A stretch of 32,315 nt of DNA from Rhodocyclaceae bacterium (GTDB taxonomy: Bacteria > Pseudomonadota > Gammaproteobacteria > Burkholderiales > Rhodocyclaceae): positions 1-32,315 of the forward strand of contig JAVBXY010000022.1 of assembly GCA_030824275.1 (NCBI GenBank). The letters are read 5' to 3'. The notes below the pieces were generated by a model that searched no databases, was not told the origin of the DNA, and was given only the letters and a program-made list of their open reading frames with translations. Below, piece after piece: positions 1 to 7,354 of the stretch. Each line of letters starts with the position of its first letter. Position 1 is the first letter of the stretch. The translations under genes and the position numbers were made by a program.

Positions 1-117
1 TAGAATGACCACCGACTTTCCCACCGCGCCGTCCGCCTACGGTCTAGAGGGACCTTCGGCACCCGTCACCGTGGAAAAGTCTCCGAGCGCCTCACACACA
101 GAAATTCTGACACTCCC
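1..117. mobile_element. Terminal inverted repeat, left copy; probable insertion-sequence end
   Basis: These 117 bases are the exact reverse complement of 32199-32315. Identity stops abruptly at base 118, where unrelated sequences begin on the two sides (an IS3 transposase remnant here, an ATPase gene on the right). A repeat with one sharp edge next to different neighbours is what the end of an insertion sequence looks like. Read inward from the edge, it starts GGGAGTGTCAGAATTTCTG, which resembles IS256-family (mutator-type) termini from memory. No transposase is visible because the window ends inside the element. The boundary is directly seen; the family is a guess. Confidence 0.7.
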
Positions 118-118
118 C

Positions 119-244
119 GACATCTTTGAATACATCGAGATGTTCTAGCATCGCCACAGCCATGCCAACAACGTTTCTCCGGTACAGTTCGAACAGCAGC
201 ATTTGAACAGGCTTCAGAGTGCCTACTGAAGCCGGGACGATTCA
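119..244 (+). pseudogene. 3' remnant of an IS3-family transposase and IS right end
   Basis: Reading from 119, the frame gives DIFEYIEMF, a TAG stop at 146-148, then HRHSHANNVSPVQFEQQ and on to a TGA at 227-229. This matches the conserved C-terminus of IS3-family OrfB integrases, which have the pattern D-x-F-x-Y-I-E-M-F-Y followed by a basic stretch and L/V-S-P-x-x-F/Y-E. The TAG sits where the family has tyrosine, and one or two residues appear lost after it, so the copy is dead even apart from its truncation. The bases after the stop, up to about 244 (gccgggacgattca), look like an IS3-type terminal repeat ending in CA. The 5' part was removed by the element at 1-117. Confidence 0.7.
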
Positions 245-280
245 CCAGCACTGTAAACTCAAACCAAAGGAACAGTCTCA

Positions 281-1387
281 ATGCGACTAACTTTCGCGCT
301 AGAACGGCTATGCGTTGAACTACGACGAATTGCCCCGCTTCTGTTGCTGTTTACAAGCACACTGACAAGCGCCGGCTGGCGAGAATACCTGCCAGCGAAT
401 GAATTCCTCAAAGTGAATGAGATCATCATCTCGAAGAGTAAGCAGTTCTTCGCGATACAGCAAGGCGATGGGAATTTTTGCGTCTATGAGCGACGCATCG
501 ATATTGACGGAATGATGCATGGAGGCAGGCACAAGGGAACGGTCCAGTACTGCACGCTATCGAAGGGACAATCCACTGGCCCATACTTCACGATAATGCA
601 GGGGGATGGAAATTTATGTACGTATCGCGGAACGGGGCCAGGCGATAACAAAGGCTCTGTGTTTTGCGCAAGCAACCAGCCACGTGCCGGTAATCAATTT
701 TTTGCCGTAGTTTCAGACGACGGTTCTTTTGCAATACATGCTGGAACGGACCCAATGTCGAGCAAGGGACTGGTTTGGGTGGCCAAAAACCCTGAGGCTT
801 CTGCTCCCGAACAACTTATCGCTGAATCGGCTCTACAAGATTTCATCAGTGGCCCCCAATCTGACTGCACTCGCTACTTGGGCCAGAACGAGTTCAATGC
901 GTGCGTCACCAACAATATCGCCTACCCAAAAGCGGAGCAAGCATGCAAGGGAAATACATCTGGCAAAGGGGGATACAGCCGTTGCTTGGCACAACACCTT
1001 CCACACGCCTTACCACTCCCACCTAAGCCCACTTTTACGGCAGAAACAGGGCCCCGATACAACTGCACTCAAATTGAAGATGCAGCTCTTCAAAAACAGT
1101 GCATTAAAATCAACTTGAGTTGGGACAAAGTGATGGCTCAGTGCCAGCTCGGAAGTAAAGGTGCACGGAATAAGTGCTTGGCTGAGCGCATGCCGAATCC
1201 ACCAAAGCTGTTTTACTGGGACGAGAGCAAAGATACTGCATGCCGAACGCCACCCGTACCTCAACGCTGCCGTGACCTTGCGCGGGTCATGGACGCCTGC
1301 CCCGTGACACTTTCTAATGAATTTATACAGGCCGATTGCCTAATAAAGTTTCATGCAGGAAAGTCCAATATGCAAAAAGGTCGCTAA
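281..1387 (+). CDS. Secreted B-type lectin-like, cysteine-rich protein
   Basis: This 368-residue protein has a hydrophobic segment at residues 18-31 that looks like a signal peptide, so it is probably exported. Residues 35-165 resemble a bulb-type (monocot mannose-binding) lectin domain. Two copies of the QxDxNxVxY sugar-binding motif are visible, QGDGNFCVY (61-69) and QGDGNLCTY (107-115), both with Cys in place of Val. A third, SDDGSFAIH (145-153), is degenerate. The remaining 200 residues are rich in cysteine, with recurring C-x(n)-C-L-A-E/Q pairs, and match no family I recognise. An AAAGGA ribosome site lies 9 bases before ATG 281. Base composition is clearly lower in GC than the genes after 1500, and the gene sits between IS debris and a tRNA scar, which suggests horizontal transfer. 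Bacterial proteins with this fold include lectin-like bacteriocins, but those usually carry two lectin domains, so the function is open. Confidence 0.6.
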   Translation: MRLTFALERLCVELRRIAPLLLLFTSTLTSAGWREYLPANEFLKVNEIIISKSKQFFAIQQGDGNFCVYERRIDIDGMMHGGRHKGTVQYCTLSKGQSTGPYFTIMQGDGNLCTYRGTGPGDNKGSVFCASNQPRAGNQFFAVVSDDGSFAIHAGTDPMSSKGLVWVAKNPEASAPEQLIAESALQDFISGPQSDCTRYLGQNEFNACVTNNIAYPKAEQACKGNTSGKGGYSRCLAQHLPHALPLPPKPTFTAETGPRYNCTQIEDAALQKQCIKINLSWDKVMAQCQLGSKGARNKCLAERMPNPPKLFYWDESKDTACRTPPVPQRCRDLARVMDACPVTLSNEFIQADCLIKFHAGKSNMQKGR

Positions 1388-1399
1388 ACCGCCCCAGCT

Positions 1400-1429
1400 T
1401 CGAAAGTTCGAATCTTTCACAACCCACCA
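1400..1429 (+). tRNA. 3' fragment of a tRNA gene (tRNA-Lys-like); probable attachment site
   Basis: A perfect T arm is present: GAAAG (1402-1406), loop TTCGAAT (1407-1413) and CTTTC (1414-1418). It is followed by a seven-base acceptor strand ACAACCC (1419-1425), discriminator A and encoded CCA (1427-1429). The complementary 5' acceptor strand GGGTTGT and the D and anticodon arms are absent upstream, where the lectin gene ends at 1387. The 3' half resembles betaproteobacterial tRNA-Lys from memory; the isotype is uncertain. Integrases commonly target tRNA 3' ends and leave such a fragment at the far edge of an island, with the intact tRNA at the other edge. This would make 1400-1429 an att site, with foreign DNA to the left and core genome to the right. 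Confidence 0.65.
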
Positions 1430-1437
1430 GCCTTACC

Positions 1438-1467
1438 AAGGGCTTAGCCAAAAGGCTAAGCCCTTTT
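1438..1467 (+). terminator. Rho-independent terminator after the tRNA fragment
   Basis: A perfect 12-bp stem pairs AAGGGCTTAGCC (1438-1449) with GGCTAAGCCCTT (1454-1465) around an AAAA loop. A short T run at 1464-1467 overlaps the end of the stem. It lies 9 bases past the tRNA CCA, the usual position of a tRNA terminator, so it probably belonged to the original tRNA gene. It would also end transcription from the lectin gene. Confidence 0.85.
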
Positions 1468-1568
1468 CACTTGCTGCTGTCGAGAAATCGCCACCATCGC
1501 TGCCAGAGCCTATCGGGTGGCAATAAAAACTCTTGTGCAAGAAGGGGCAGTTTCAGCAAAATCCCGAC

Positions 1569-1889
1569 ATGCTATTTCACAAACTTGGCCGCCTGGCGGC
1601 TTACGAGCGGCAGCACATGCGCTTCATCCAGACCAGCGAAGACCGTAACATCCTCATCGCCATCGGTCGCGCGAACGAAACCGAGAAACCCATAGGTTTG
1701 AAGCAGTTGATGCTCGCCAGCGGTGTCGCGACATCAACGCTGATCCGGCGCGTCAAGCGACTGGTCTCGACGGGCGCCATCACCTGGGAACGGCAAGACA
1801 GCGACGGGCGCATGGTTTCCTACCGGCTGACCGCCAGTACCTGGCGCAGTTTCGAGCGCTACCTCAAACTATCGCAAACCTTGCATTGA
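1569..1889 (+). CDS. Winged-helix (MarR-like) transcriptional regulator
   Basis: This 106-residue protein is counted from ATG 1569. An in-frame TTG at 1533 would add 12 residues, and neither start has a well-placed ribosome site. The centre reads as a winged helix-turn-helix: a helix around LKQLMLASGVATSTLIRRVKR, then LVSTGAITWERQDSDGR, whose polar turn resembles the MarR wing, then YRLT. No ligand pocket or second domain is visible. It would be a small DNA-binding repressor or activator. It is the first core-type gene after the tRNA scar, and its target cannot be told from position. Similar small HTH proteins occur beside nitrate and denitrification genes, but that is only suggestive here. 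Confidence 0.6.
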   Translation: MLFHKLGRLAAYERQHMRFIQTSEDRNILIAIGRANETEKPIGLKQLMLASGVATSTLIRRVKRLVSTGAITWERQDSDGRMVSYRLTASTWRSFERYLKLSQTLH

Positions 1890-1912
1890 ATCGGGCCTGG
1901 CCATAGCTTGGC

Positions 1913-2983
1913 CTATCCATCCGCACTGAATACGGCATGTATCGCCAGTACCAGGCCGATAAGCCCGAACACCAGCCCGCGTACCCCTCCCCAGCGCACC
2001 AGCTTCGCCCGCAAGACCTTATGCCATTCTCCTTGCGCGCCAGGCCGCAACCAGACCGGGAGCAAATAGGCCGCCGCACCGCTGATCAGCGGCAAGAGGA
2101 AGCCCACGACGAAGCCGGCAACCGCCGGGCGGCCCGACATCAGGCCATAGCCATGGGCGACCCCCAGCAGCAGCAGTGCACACAAAACAATGGTCGCCAC
2201 CGCCAAGGACGGCGCCGCACCATGGCGTTGGATCAGGTCGCTACCAAAGCGATGCCACCAGGCATGCAACATCCGCAACACGGCCACCAGATATAGCACG
2301 ACGCCAACCGCTGCAAAAGTCGGCGCTGACGCAACGGCGACCGCGATGATCAATACCCCGCCCGCCGCCCATTTCAGGTCGCGGCGCAAACGCAGCGGAG
2401 CATCTGGATCGGTCTGCCCCATGCAGGTAGGCAACAAGACCTGCAAAGTTCCCAGCGCGGTAAGCCCGACGAAACCGAGCAGATTGGCATGCAGGTGGAA
2501 CAAGCGCAGCGCCGGACGCTGGGCCGGGAACAGCGGCATCAGCAGAATCGCCAGCAAGGCCAGAATCAGAAAACCTAAGGCGGCCAGATACCAGTCCAGT
2601 CCCGGATGACGGGGGCCGAACATGCGGCGTATCCGTCGCAGCATCCACACCGCCAAGACCAGTGCGCCGAGGCCGGCCAGCGTCGCCGCCGGATGCAGCT
2701 TCGCCAGTGAAAAATTACTGGCGAAGGCCCACACTGCCAGCACACCGCCGCACCAGGCCAGTAGTGGCGGCCAGATACCGGCCCGCCCCGCTGCGGCGCT
2801 GCGCGTCAGCACCGGGACGAAATAAGCCATGGCGGCCAGGATCAGCGGCAGCACGCCCAGGGCGAAAGCCACGTGGGCCGCCAGTTGCGGTGGGCCCTGG
2901 CCAAAAACGCTGAGGAACGCCGCCGTTGCCAATGCAATCAAAGCGTTGAGGGCCAGCAGCGGCAGCAGGGGAAGTGGCGACAT
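1913..2983 (-). CDS. Polytopic membrane protein, possibly heme-copper oxidase subunit I- or NnrS-like
   Basis: The 356-residue product is almost entirely hydrophobic, with roughly ten to twelve membrane segments and short basic loops. Histidines sit inside or at the edge of helices in a repeated pattern. HVAFALGVLPLILAAMAYF near residue 37 and HLHANLLGFVGLTALG near residue 180 are each followed by a proline-ended helix (FVPVL, VLLPT), and another is HGYGLMSG near residue 280. Such spacing recalls heme-binding membrane proteins of the heme-copper oxidase or NnrS type, but no complete metal-ligand set can be assigned. The start ATG at 2983 is only 45 bases from the EamA gene start on the other strand, so the two share a divergent promoter region. 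A role in respiration or nitrogen-oxide stress would suit the neighbours but is inference. Confidence 0.5.
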   Translation of the reverse strand: MSPLPLLPLLALNALIALATAAFLSVFGQGPPQLAAHVAFALGVLPLILAAMAYFVPVLTRSAAAGRAGIWPPLLAWCGGVLAVWAFASNFSLAKLHPAATLAGLGALVLAVWMLRRIRRMFGPRHPGLDWYLAALGFLILALLAILLMPLFPAQRPALRLFHLHANLLGFVGLTALGTLQVLLPTCMGQTDPDAPLRLRRDLKWAAGGVLIIAVAVASAPTFAAVGVVLYLVAVLRMLHAWWHRFGSDLIQRHGAAPSLAVATIVLCALLLLGVAHGYGLMSGRPAVAGFVVGFLLPLISGAAAYLLPVWLRPGAQGEWHKVLRAKLVRWGGVRGLVFGLIGLVLAIHAVFSADG

Positions 2984-3027
2984 CGCCGGATTGTAAAGGG
3001 GGCGCCGCCGTGCGACACTCGCGCCCC

Positions 3028-3918
3028 ATGTCTTCCCACATCCCCCGCGCGGGCTTCGTCCTGCTCGGCCTGCTCTCCATCGGCTGGGGTTTCAACTGGC
3101 CGATCATGAAAGTCACGGTCACCGAAATCCCCCGCTGGATCTTTCGCGGCGACTGCATCCTGCTGGCCTGCATCGGCCTCTTCGCCATCGCCCGCCTCTC
3201 CGGCCAGTCGCTGAAGGTGCCGGCCGGCCGCTGGCCGCAACTGATCGGCCTCACCGTCTGCAATATCATCGGCTGGAACATGTTCTCCATCTATGGCGTC
3301 AGCCTGCTGTCCTCCGGCCGCGCCGCCATCCTCGGCTACACCATGCCGGTCTGGGCGGCCCTGCTCGCGGTCTGGCTGATGAAAGAGGAATTCACCCGTC
3401 GCCGCGCGCTAGGCCTCGTGCTCGGCATGGCCGGCATGGGCCTGCTGATCGGCGCCGAGGCCGACAAGCTGGGCCAGGCCCCCGCTGGTGTCATCTACAT
3501 GATCATCGCCGCCATCTTCTGGGCCGGCGGCACCGTGCTCTACAAGATGAATCCACCGCCCATGTCGATCACCGCACTGACGGCCTGGCAGATGCTGATC
3601 GGCGGCATTCCCGTCGCCATCGCCGGCCATGCGCTGGAGACCGTCACCTGGGGCCAGATCAGTTTCTGGCCCCTGTTCGGCTTCTGGTACAACGTCTTCG
3701 TCGGCCTTCTGTTCTGCTACTGGGCCTGGAACAAGCTGGTGCAGATGGTGCCCGTCGCCGTCTCCTCGCTGGGTTCGCTGATCATCCCCGTGGTCGGCGT
3801 CTTCTCCGGCATGGTCTTCCTCGGCGAAGTGCCGCGCTGGCAGGATCTGGCCGCGCTGGTGCTGGTGCTCGGCGCCATTGCCACCGTCCTGCTACCGCCG
3901 CGAAAGGCCGCCGCATGA
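3028..3918 (+). CDS. EamA/DMT-superfamily transporter
   Basis: This protein of about 296 residues has ten predicted membrane helices in two similar halves, the EamA (drug/metabolite transporter) layout. The first half begins with a helix containing SIGWGFNWPIMK, a typical family motif, and the second with IIAAIFWAGGTVLYKM. Gly-rich helix ends such as GSLIIPVVGVFSGMVFLGE also match. ATG 3028 gives a normal-length family member; an upstream in-frame ATG at 2974 would add a hydrophilic stretch overlapping the divergent gene and is less likely. The 3' end overlaps ccmA by 4 bases (ATGA), so it is transcribed with the ccm genes. Its substrate is unknown, and it is not a known Ccm component. Confidence 0.85.
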   Translation: MSSHIPRAGFVLLGLLSIGWGFNWPIMKVTVTEIPRWIFRGDCILLACIGLFAIARLSGQSLKVPAGRWPQLIGLTVCNIIGWNMFSIYGVSLLSSGRAAILGYTMPVWAALLAVWLMKEEFTRRRALGLVLGMAGMGLLIGAEADKLGQAPAGVIYMIIAAIFWAGGTVLYKMNPPPMSITALTAWQMLIGGIPVAIAGHALETVTWGQISFWPLFGFWYNVFVGLLFCYWAWNKLVQMVPVAVSSLGSLIIPVVGVFSGMVFLGEVPRWQDLAALVLVLGAIATVLLPPRKAAA

Positions 3919-4517
3919 TGCTGGCGATCGAGAACCTCAGCTGCACCCGTGGCGAGCGCCGTTTGTTCAGCGGCGTCGGCTTCACCCTGGGCGCCGGCGA
4001 ATGGCTGCACGTGCAGGGCGAGAACGGTGCCGGCAAGACCACGCTGATGCGCGCCCTGGTCGGCCTCTCGCCAGCGGAATCCGGCGCGATTCGCTGGCGC
4101 GGCGAGCCGGCTCCGTCTTCCGAGTTTCGTGGCGAACTGCTCTACCTCGGCCACCACGCCGCCGTGAAGGAAGAGCTCACGCCCCTGGAAAATCTGCGCC
4201 TCGCCGCCTCGCTCGACGGCATCACTCTCGACGAACGCACGCTGCTCGCCGCCCTGATCCGCCTCGGCCTGCGCGGGCGAGAGGATCTGCCAGTGCGTGT
4301 GCTGTCCGCCGGCCAGAAACGTCGCGTATTACTGGCCCGATTGCTGACGCGTCCGGCCAAACTGTGGGTGCTCGACGAAGCCTTCAATGCCCTCGACGTC
4401 AAGGCCGTGCAACTGCTCGGCGAGCTCATCGCCGAGCATCTGGCGAATGGCGGCATGGCCGTGCTGACCAGCCACCAGCCGCTGCCGGTGCCCGGCGGCA
4501 AGGCGCTGGTGCTATGA
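3915..4517 (+). CDS. ccmA: CcmA, heme exporter ATP-binding subunit
   Basis: The product is 200 residues, normal for CcmA. It shows Walker A GENGAGKTTLMR (about residues 35-46), signature LSAGQKRR, Walker B LWVLDEA and a switch histidine in TSHQ. It is the ATPase of the CcmABCD complex, which releases the heme-loaded chaperone CcmE from CcmC at the cytoplasmic membrane. The FNALD after Walker B is typical of CcmA. It starts inside the end of the EamA gene and overlaps ccmB by 4 bases (ATGA at 4514), indicating translational coupling. A second ATG at 3918 is an alternative start that changes only one residue. Confidence 0.95.
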   Translation: MMLAIENLSCTRGERRLFSGVGFTLGAGEWLHVQGENGAGKTTLMRALVGLSPAESGAIRWRGEPAPSSEFRGELLYLGHHAAVKEELTPLENLRLAASLDGITLDERTLLAALIRLGLRGREDLPVRVLSAGQKRRVLLARLLTRPAKLWVLDEAFNALDVKAVQLLGELIAEHLANGGMAVLTSHQPLPVPGGKALVL

Positions 4518-5179
4518 ACCCCCTGTTCGCCACGGTTCGCCGCGACCTGCTGCTCGCCTTGCGGCGCAAGAGCGAAGTGCTCACCGCCGTGTTCTTTTTC
4601 ATCATCGTCGTCAGCCTGTTCCCGCTCGGCATCGGTCCCGAACCGGCGCTGCTGAAAAAGATCGCCCCCGGCGTACTGTGGGTCGCCGCCCTGCTCGCCA
4701 CCCTGCTCGGCCTGCCAAGGATGTTCGCTGCCGATCATGCCGATGGCACGCTGGAACAAATGGCCCTGTCGCCGTCTCCCTTCGGCCTGCTGGTTGCTGG
4801 CAAAATACTCGCCCACTGGTTGGTCTGCGGTTTGCCGCTGGTGCTGCTGGCTCCCGTGCTCGGTGTGCAATTTGACCTCGACGGCGAAGCCCTCGGCGTG
4901 CTCACATTCGCCCTGCTGCTCGGCACCCCGCTGCTGTCGCTGATCGGCGCCATCGGCGCAGCGCTGACCCTGGGCGTACGCGGCGGCGGTGTGCTGCTGG
5001 CCCTGCTGGTGCTGCCGCTGTATGTGCCGGCGCTGATCTTCGGCGCCGGGGCAGTAGAAGCGCACATCGCCGGCCTCGGTGCCGGCGGTCATTTGTCCTT
5101 GCTGGCGGCGCAACTGGCGCTGGCAATATTTTTCGCGCCGTGGGCAACCACGGCAGCCTTGAGAATTGCTCTGGAGTAA
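4514..5179 (+). CDS. ccmB: CcmB, heme exporter membrane subunit
   Basis: This 221-residue integral membrane protein has six predicted helices and a short cytoplasmic N-terminus (MNPLFATVRRDLLLALRRKS). That N-terminus and the following FFFIIVVSLFPLGIGP are diagnostic of CcmB. LPRMFAADHADGTLEQM after the second helix is also conserved. It is the membrane partner of CcmA in the CcmABCD complex. It overlaps ccmA by 4 bases and is followed by a 36-base gap before ccmC. Nothing about it looks broken. Confidence 0.95.
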   Translation: MNPLFATVRRDLLLALRRKSEVLTAVFFFIIVVSLFPLGIGPEPALLKKIAPGVLWVAALLATLLGLPRMFAADHADGTLEQMALSPSPFGLLVAGKILAHWLVCGLPLVLLAPVLGVQFDLDGEALGVLTFALLLGTPLLSLIGAIGAALTLGVRGGGVLLALLVLPLYVPALIFGAGAVEAHIAGLGAGGHLSLLAAQLALAIFFAPWATTAALRIALE

Positions 5180-5215
5180 GCATCGGCGTCTTACCAGCGC
5201 CGACTTTTTGATGCC

Positions 5216-5950
5216 ATGAATCTGATCAACTGGTTCAAGTTCGCCAGCCCGCAAAGCTTCTACCCGCTCGCCGGGAAGATGATCCCGTGGTTCTGGGCGC
5301 TGGCCACCGTCTTCGGCGCCGCAGGTCTGTGGCTATCCTTCTTCGTCGCGCCGACGGATGCCCAGCAGGGCGAGGGCTATCGCATCATCTTCGTGCACGT
5401 CCCCGCGTCGTGGCTGTCCATGTTCATCTATCTGATCATGGCCGCCTGGGCCGGCCTTGGCCTCGCCCTCAACACCCGCCTGTCCGGCATGATGGCCCAG
5501 TCGCTGGCGCCCACCGGCGCGCTGATGGCGTTGCTCTCCTTGTGGACCGGTGCGCTATGGGGCAAGCCCATGTGGGGCACCTGGTGGGTGTGGGACGCAC
5601 GCCTGACCTCCGAACTGATCCTGTTCTTCCTCTACATCGGCTTCATCGCCCTGCAAGCCGCCATCGACGACCCGCGCCGGGCCGACAAGGCCGGCGCCAT
5701 CCTGGCCCTGGTCGGCGTGGTGAACATCCCCATCATCTACTTCTCGGTGAAGTGGTGGAACACCCTGCACCAGGGATCGTCGGTCAGCCTCACCAAGTCG
5801 CCGTCGATGGCGCAGACCATGCTCTGGGGCATGCTGCTGATGGCCTTGTGCTTCTGGATGTATTCGATCGCCGTCGCACTGACCCGGGCTCGCGCCATCA
5901 TCCTCGAACGCGAGCGCCATACGGAATGGGTGAAACATGCAGTGGAATAG
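5216..5950 (+). CDS. ccmC: CcmC, heme handling protein that loads CcmE
   Basis: The 244-residue protein has six predicted membrane helices. It contains the periplasmic tryptophan-rich heme motif WGTWWVWDARLTSEL (WWVWD at residues 123-127) and flanking histidines in FVHVPASW and NTLHQGSS. In System I, CcmC holds heme on its WWD domain and passes it to the histidine of CcmE. Length and motifs are normal for the family. The gene overlaps ccmD by 14 bases. Confidence 0.95.
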   Translation: MNLINWFKFASPQSFYPLAGKMIPWFWALATVFGAAGLWLSFFVAPTDAQQGEGYRIIFVHVPASWLSMFIYLIMAAWAGLGLALNTRLSGMMAQSLAPTGALMALLSLWTGALWGKPMWGTWWVWDARLTSELILFFLYIGFIALQAAIDDPRRADKAGAILALVGVVNIPIIYFSVKWWNTLHQGSSVSLTKSPSMAQTMLWGMLLMALCFWMYSIAVALTRARAIILERERHTEWVKHAVE

Positions 5951-6137
5951 CATCGGCGAATTCTTCGCCATGGGCGGCTACGCCTTCTACGTCTGGGGCA
6001 GCTTCGGTGCCTGCCTGTTGCTGATGGTCGCGGAACCAATCCTGGCCCGGCGACGTCTCAACGAGGTTCGCGCCGGCATCGCCCGCGCGCTTTTGGCAGA
6101 CTCGCTTGCCGACGAACTCGACAACGGATCACAATGA
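5937..6137 (+). CDS. ccmD: CcmD, small membrane subunit of the heme exporter
   Basis: This 66-residue protein has one membrane helix (about residues 12-35). The N-terminal [15 protein letters not shown] and the basic segment after the helix ([12 protein letters not shown]) are characteristic of CcmD. It helps release holo-CcmE from the CcmABC complex. It overlaps ccmC upstream and ccmE downstream (4 bases), so all are translated as one operon. Confidence 0.9.
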   Translation: MQWNSIGEFFAMGGYAFYVWGSFGACLLLMVAEPILARRRLNEVRAGIARALLADSLADELDNGSQ

Positions 6138-6556
6138 AACCCAGACAGAAACGCATCGCCATCATCGTTGGCGGCCTCGCCTCCCTCGGCATCGCCGCCG
6201 CTCTGGCGCTCAACGCGCTGGACAGCAACATCGCCCTCTACATCACGCCGACCGAAATCGCCGCCGGCAAGGCACCGCAGGGCAAGGCCTTCCGCATCGG
6301 CGGCATGGTCAAGGAAGGCAGCATCAAGCGCCAGGAACTGACCGTTAACTTCGTCCTCACCGATACCGCCAAGGACATCGCCGTCAGCTACACCGGCATC
6401 CTTCCCGACCTGTTCAAGGAAGGCAAGGGCGCCGTGGTACAGGGCAAGCTGAACCCGGATGGCAGCTTCACTGCCTCCGAGGTGCTGGCCAAGCACGACG
6501 AGAACTACATGCCGCCGGAAGCCAAGGCCGCCATCGATCAGGCACAGAAGAAGTAA
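6134..6556 (+). CDS. ccmE: CcmE, periplasmic heme chaperone
   Basis: The 140-residue protein has an N-terminal membrane anchor (residues 7-27) and a periplasmic OB-fold domain. The covalent heme-binding histidine is visible as H121 in [12 protein letters not shown], with the conserved tyrosine at 125. CcmE takes heme from CcmC and delivers it to CcmF/H for ligation to CxxCH motifs. Length and motif are complete. It is the last gene of the first ccm block; about 160 noncoding bases separate it from the cytochrome gene that follows. Confidence 0.95.
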   Translation: MKPRQKRIAIIVGGLASLGIAAALALNALDSNIALYITPTEIAAGKAPQGKAFRIGGMVKEGSIKRQELTVNFVLTDTAKDIAVSYTGILPDLFKEGKGAVVQGKLNPDGSFTASEVLAKHDENYMPPEAKAAIDQAQKK

Positions 6557-6618
6557 GGATTTCGACCTGGCCCCGGCAGCCCATTGGTGACGTTAATGGG
6601 TCCATGCCATCGGCGAAT

Positions 6619-6646
6619 TTTACAAGCCGGGATTTTTCGCTAAGGT
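6619..6646 (+). promoter_or_regulatory. Possible sigma-70 promoter for the cytochrome genes
   Basis: TTTACA (6619-6624) and TAAGGT (6641-6646) are separated by 16 bases within the 159-base gap between ccmE and the first cytochrome c gene. The match is moderate and was judged by eye. It would let the two cytochromes, and perhaps ccmFGHI, be transcribed apart from ccmABCDE. Confidence 0.3.
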
Positions 6647-6715
6647 GTCGCCTTCCAATATCGCTGGTGCGCCCATTCATGCGGCGTCTGGCCCAGAAAA
6701 GCATCAGGAGACAAG

Positions 6716-7330
6716 GTGAATCCGTATTTGAAGCTGTTGGGCATCGGCCTGCTGGCAACGTTCCACTCTGCTGTCGGCATCGCGCAGTCCAGCGGCGACC
6801 CCGCTAAGGGCAAAGAAATCGTGGCCAAGACCTGCGTTGCCTGCCACGGCGTGGACGGCAACGGCCCGGTGCCCAATTTCCCCAAGCTGGCCGGCACCGA
6901 TGCCGGCTATCTGCTGAAGCAGTTGCGGGAATTCAAGAACAAGCGGCGCACCAGCGAAGTCATGGAACCGATTGCCGGCGCCTTGTCGGCGGACGAGATG
7001 GCCGACGCCGCCGCCTTCTTCGCCAGCCAGAAGCCAGCGCCCGGCACTGTGAAAGACCCATCGCTGCTGGATGCCGGCAAGAAGCTGTGGACGGACGGCA
7101 ACCCGACCAGCGGTGTACCGGCCTGCGCCGGTTGCCATGGCGACCGGGGCCAGGGTGACGAACGCTATCCCCGGCTGGCCGGTCAGTACAGCGAATACAC
7201 CCAGGACCAGCTGGGTCAGTTCAAGTCGGGCAAACGCAAGAACGACAAGCGCCAGATGCAGGCGGTCGCCGACCGCATGAGCGAACAGGAAATCAAGGCG
7301 GTGGCGGAATACATCGCCAATCTGCCCTGA
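6716..7330 (+). CDS. Diheme cytochrome c4-type protein
   Basis: The 204-residue protein has a signal peptide (cleavage likely after about residue 23) and two cytochrome c domains. The heme motifs are CVACH at residues 40-44 and CAGCH at 137-141, each followed by G-x-G and later an axial-methionine candidate. The paired architecture and FPKLAGT / YPRLAGQY repeats match cytochrome c4, a periplasmic electron carrier to terminal oxidases or nitrogen-oxide reductases. The start is GTG 6716, with AGGAG five bases upstream. It lies between ccmE and ccmF, so the carrier is encoded inside the machinery that matures it. Confidence 0.9.
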   Translation: MNPYLKLLGIGLLATFHSAVGIAQSSGDPAKGKEIVAKTCVACHGVDGNGPVPNFPKLAGTDAGYLLKQLREFKNKRRTSEVMEPIAGALSADEMADAAAFFASQKPAPGTVKDPSLLDAGKKLWTDGNPTSGVPACAGCHGDRGQGDERYPRLAGQYSEYTQDQLGQFKSGKRKNDKRQMQAVADRMSEQEIKAVAEYIANLP

Positions 7331-7354
7331 TCACGTGTCTCCCAAGGAATCGCC

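Noticed and set aside
5..148. Open frame starting MTTDFPTAPSAYG in the left repeat, and its twin at 32111-32311 in the right repeat
   Set aside because: The frame runs straight through the repeat edge into unrelated sequence on each side. On the right it then covers the ATPase zinc-hook region in a different frame. It is more likely noncoding IS-end DNA than a duplicated gene.
5195..5207. 13-mer CAGCGCCGACTTT also found at 22699-22711 and 31099-31111
   Set aside because: Three copies without symmetry or regular placement; the copy at 22699 is inside a coding region. Chance or codon bias explains it.
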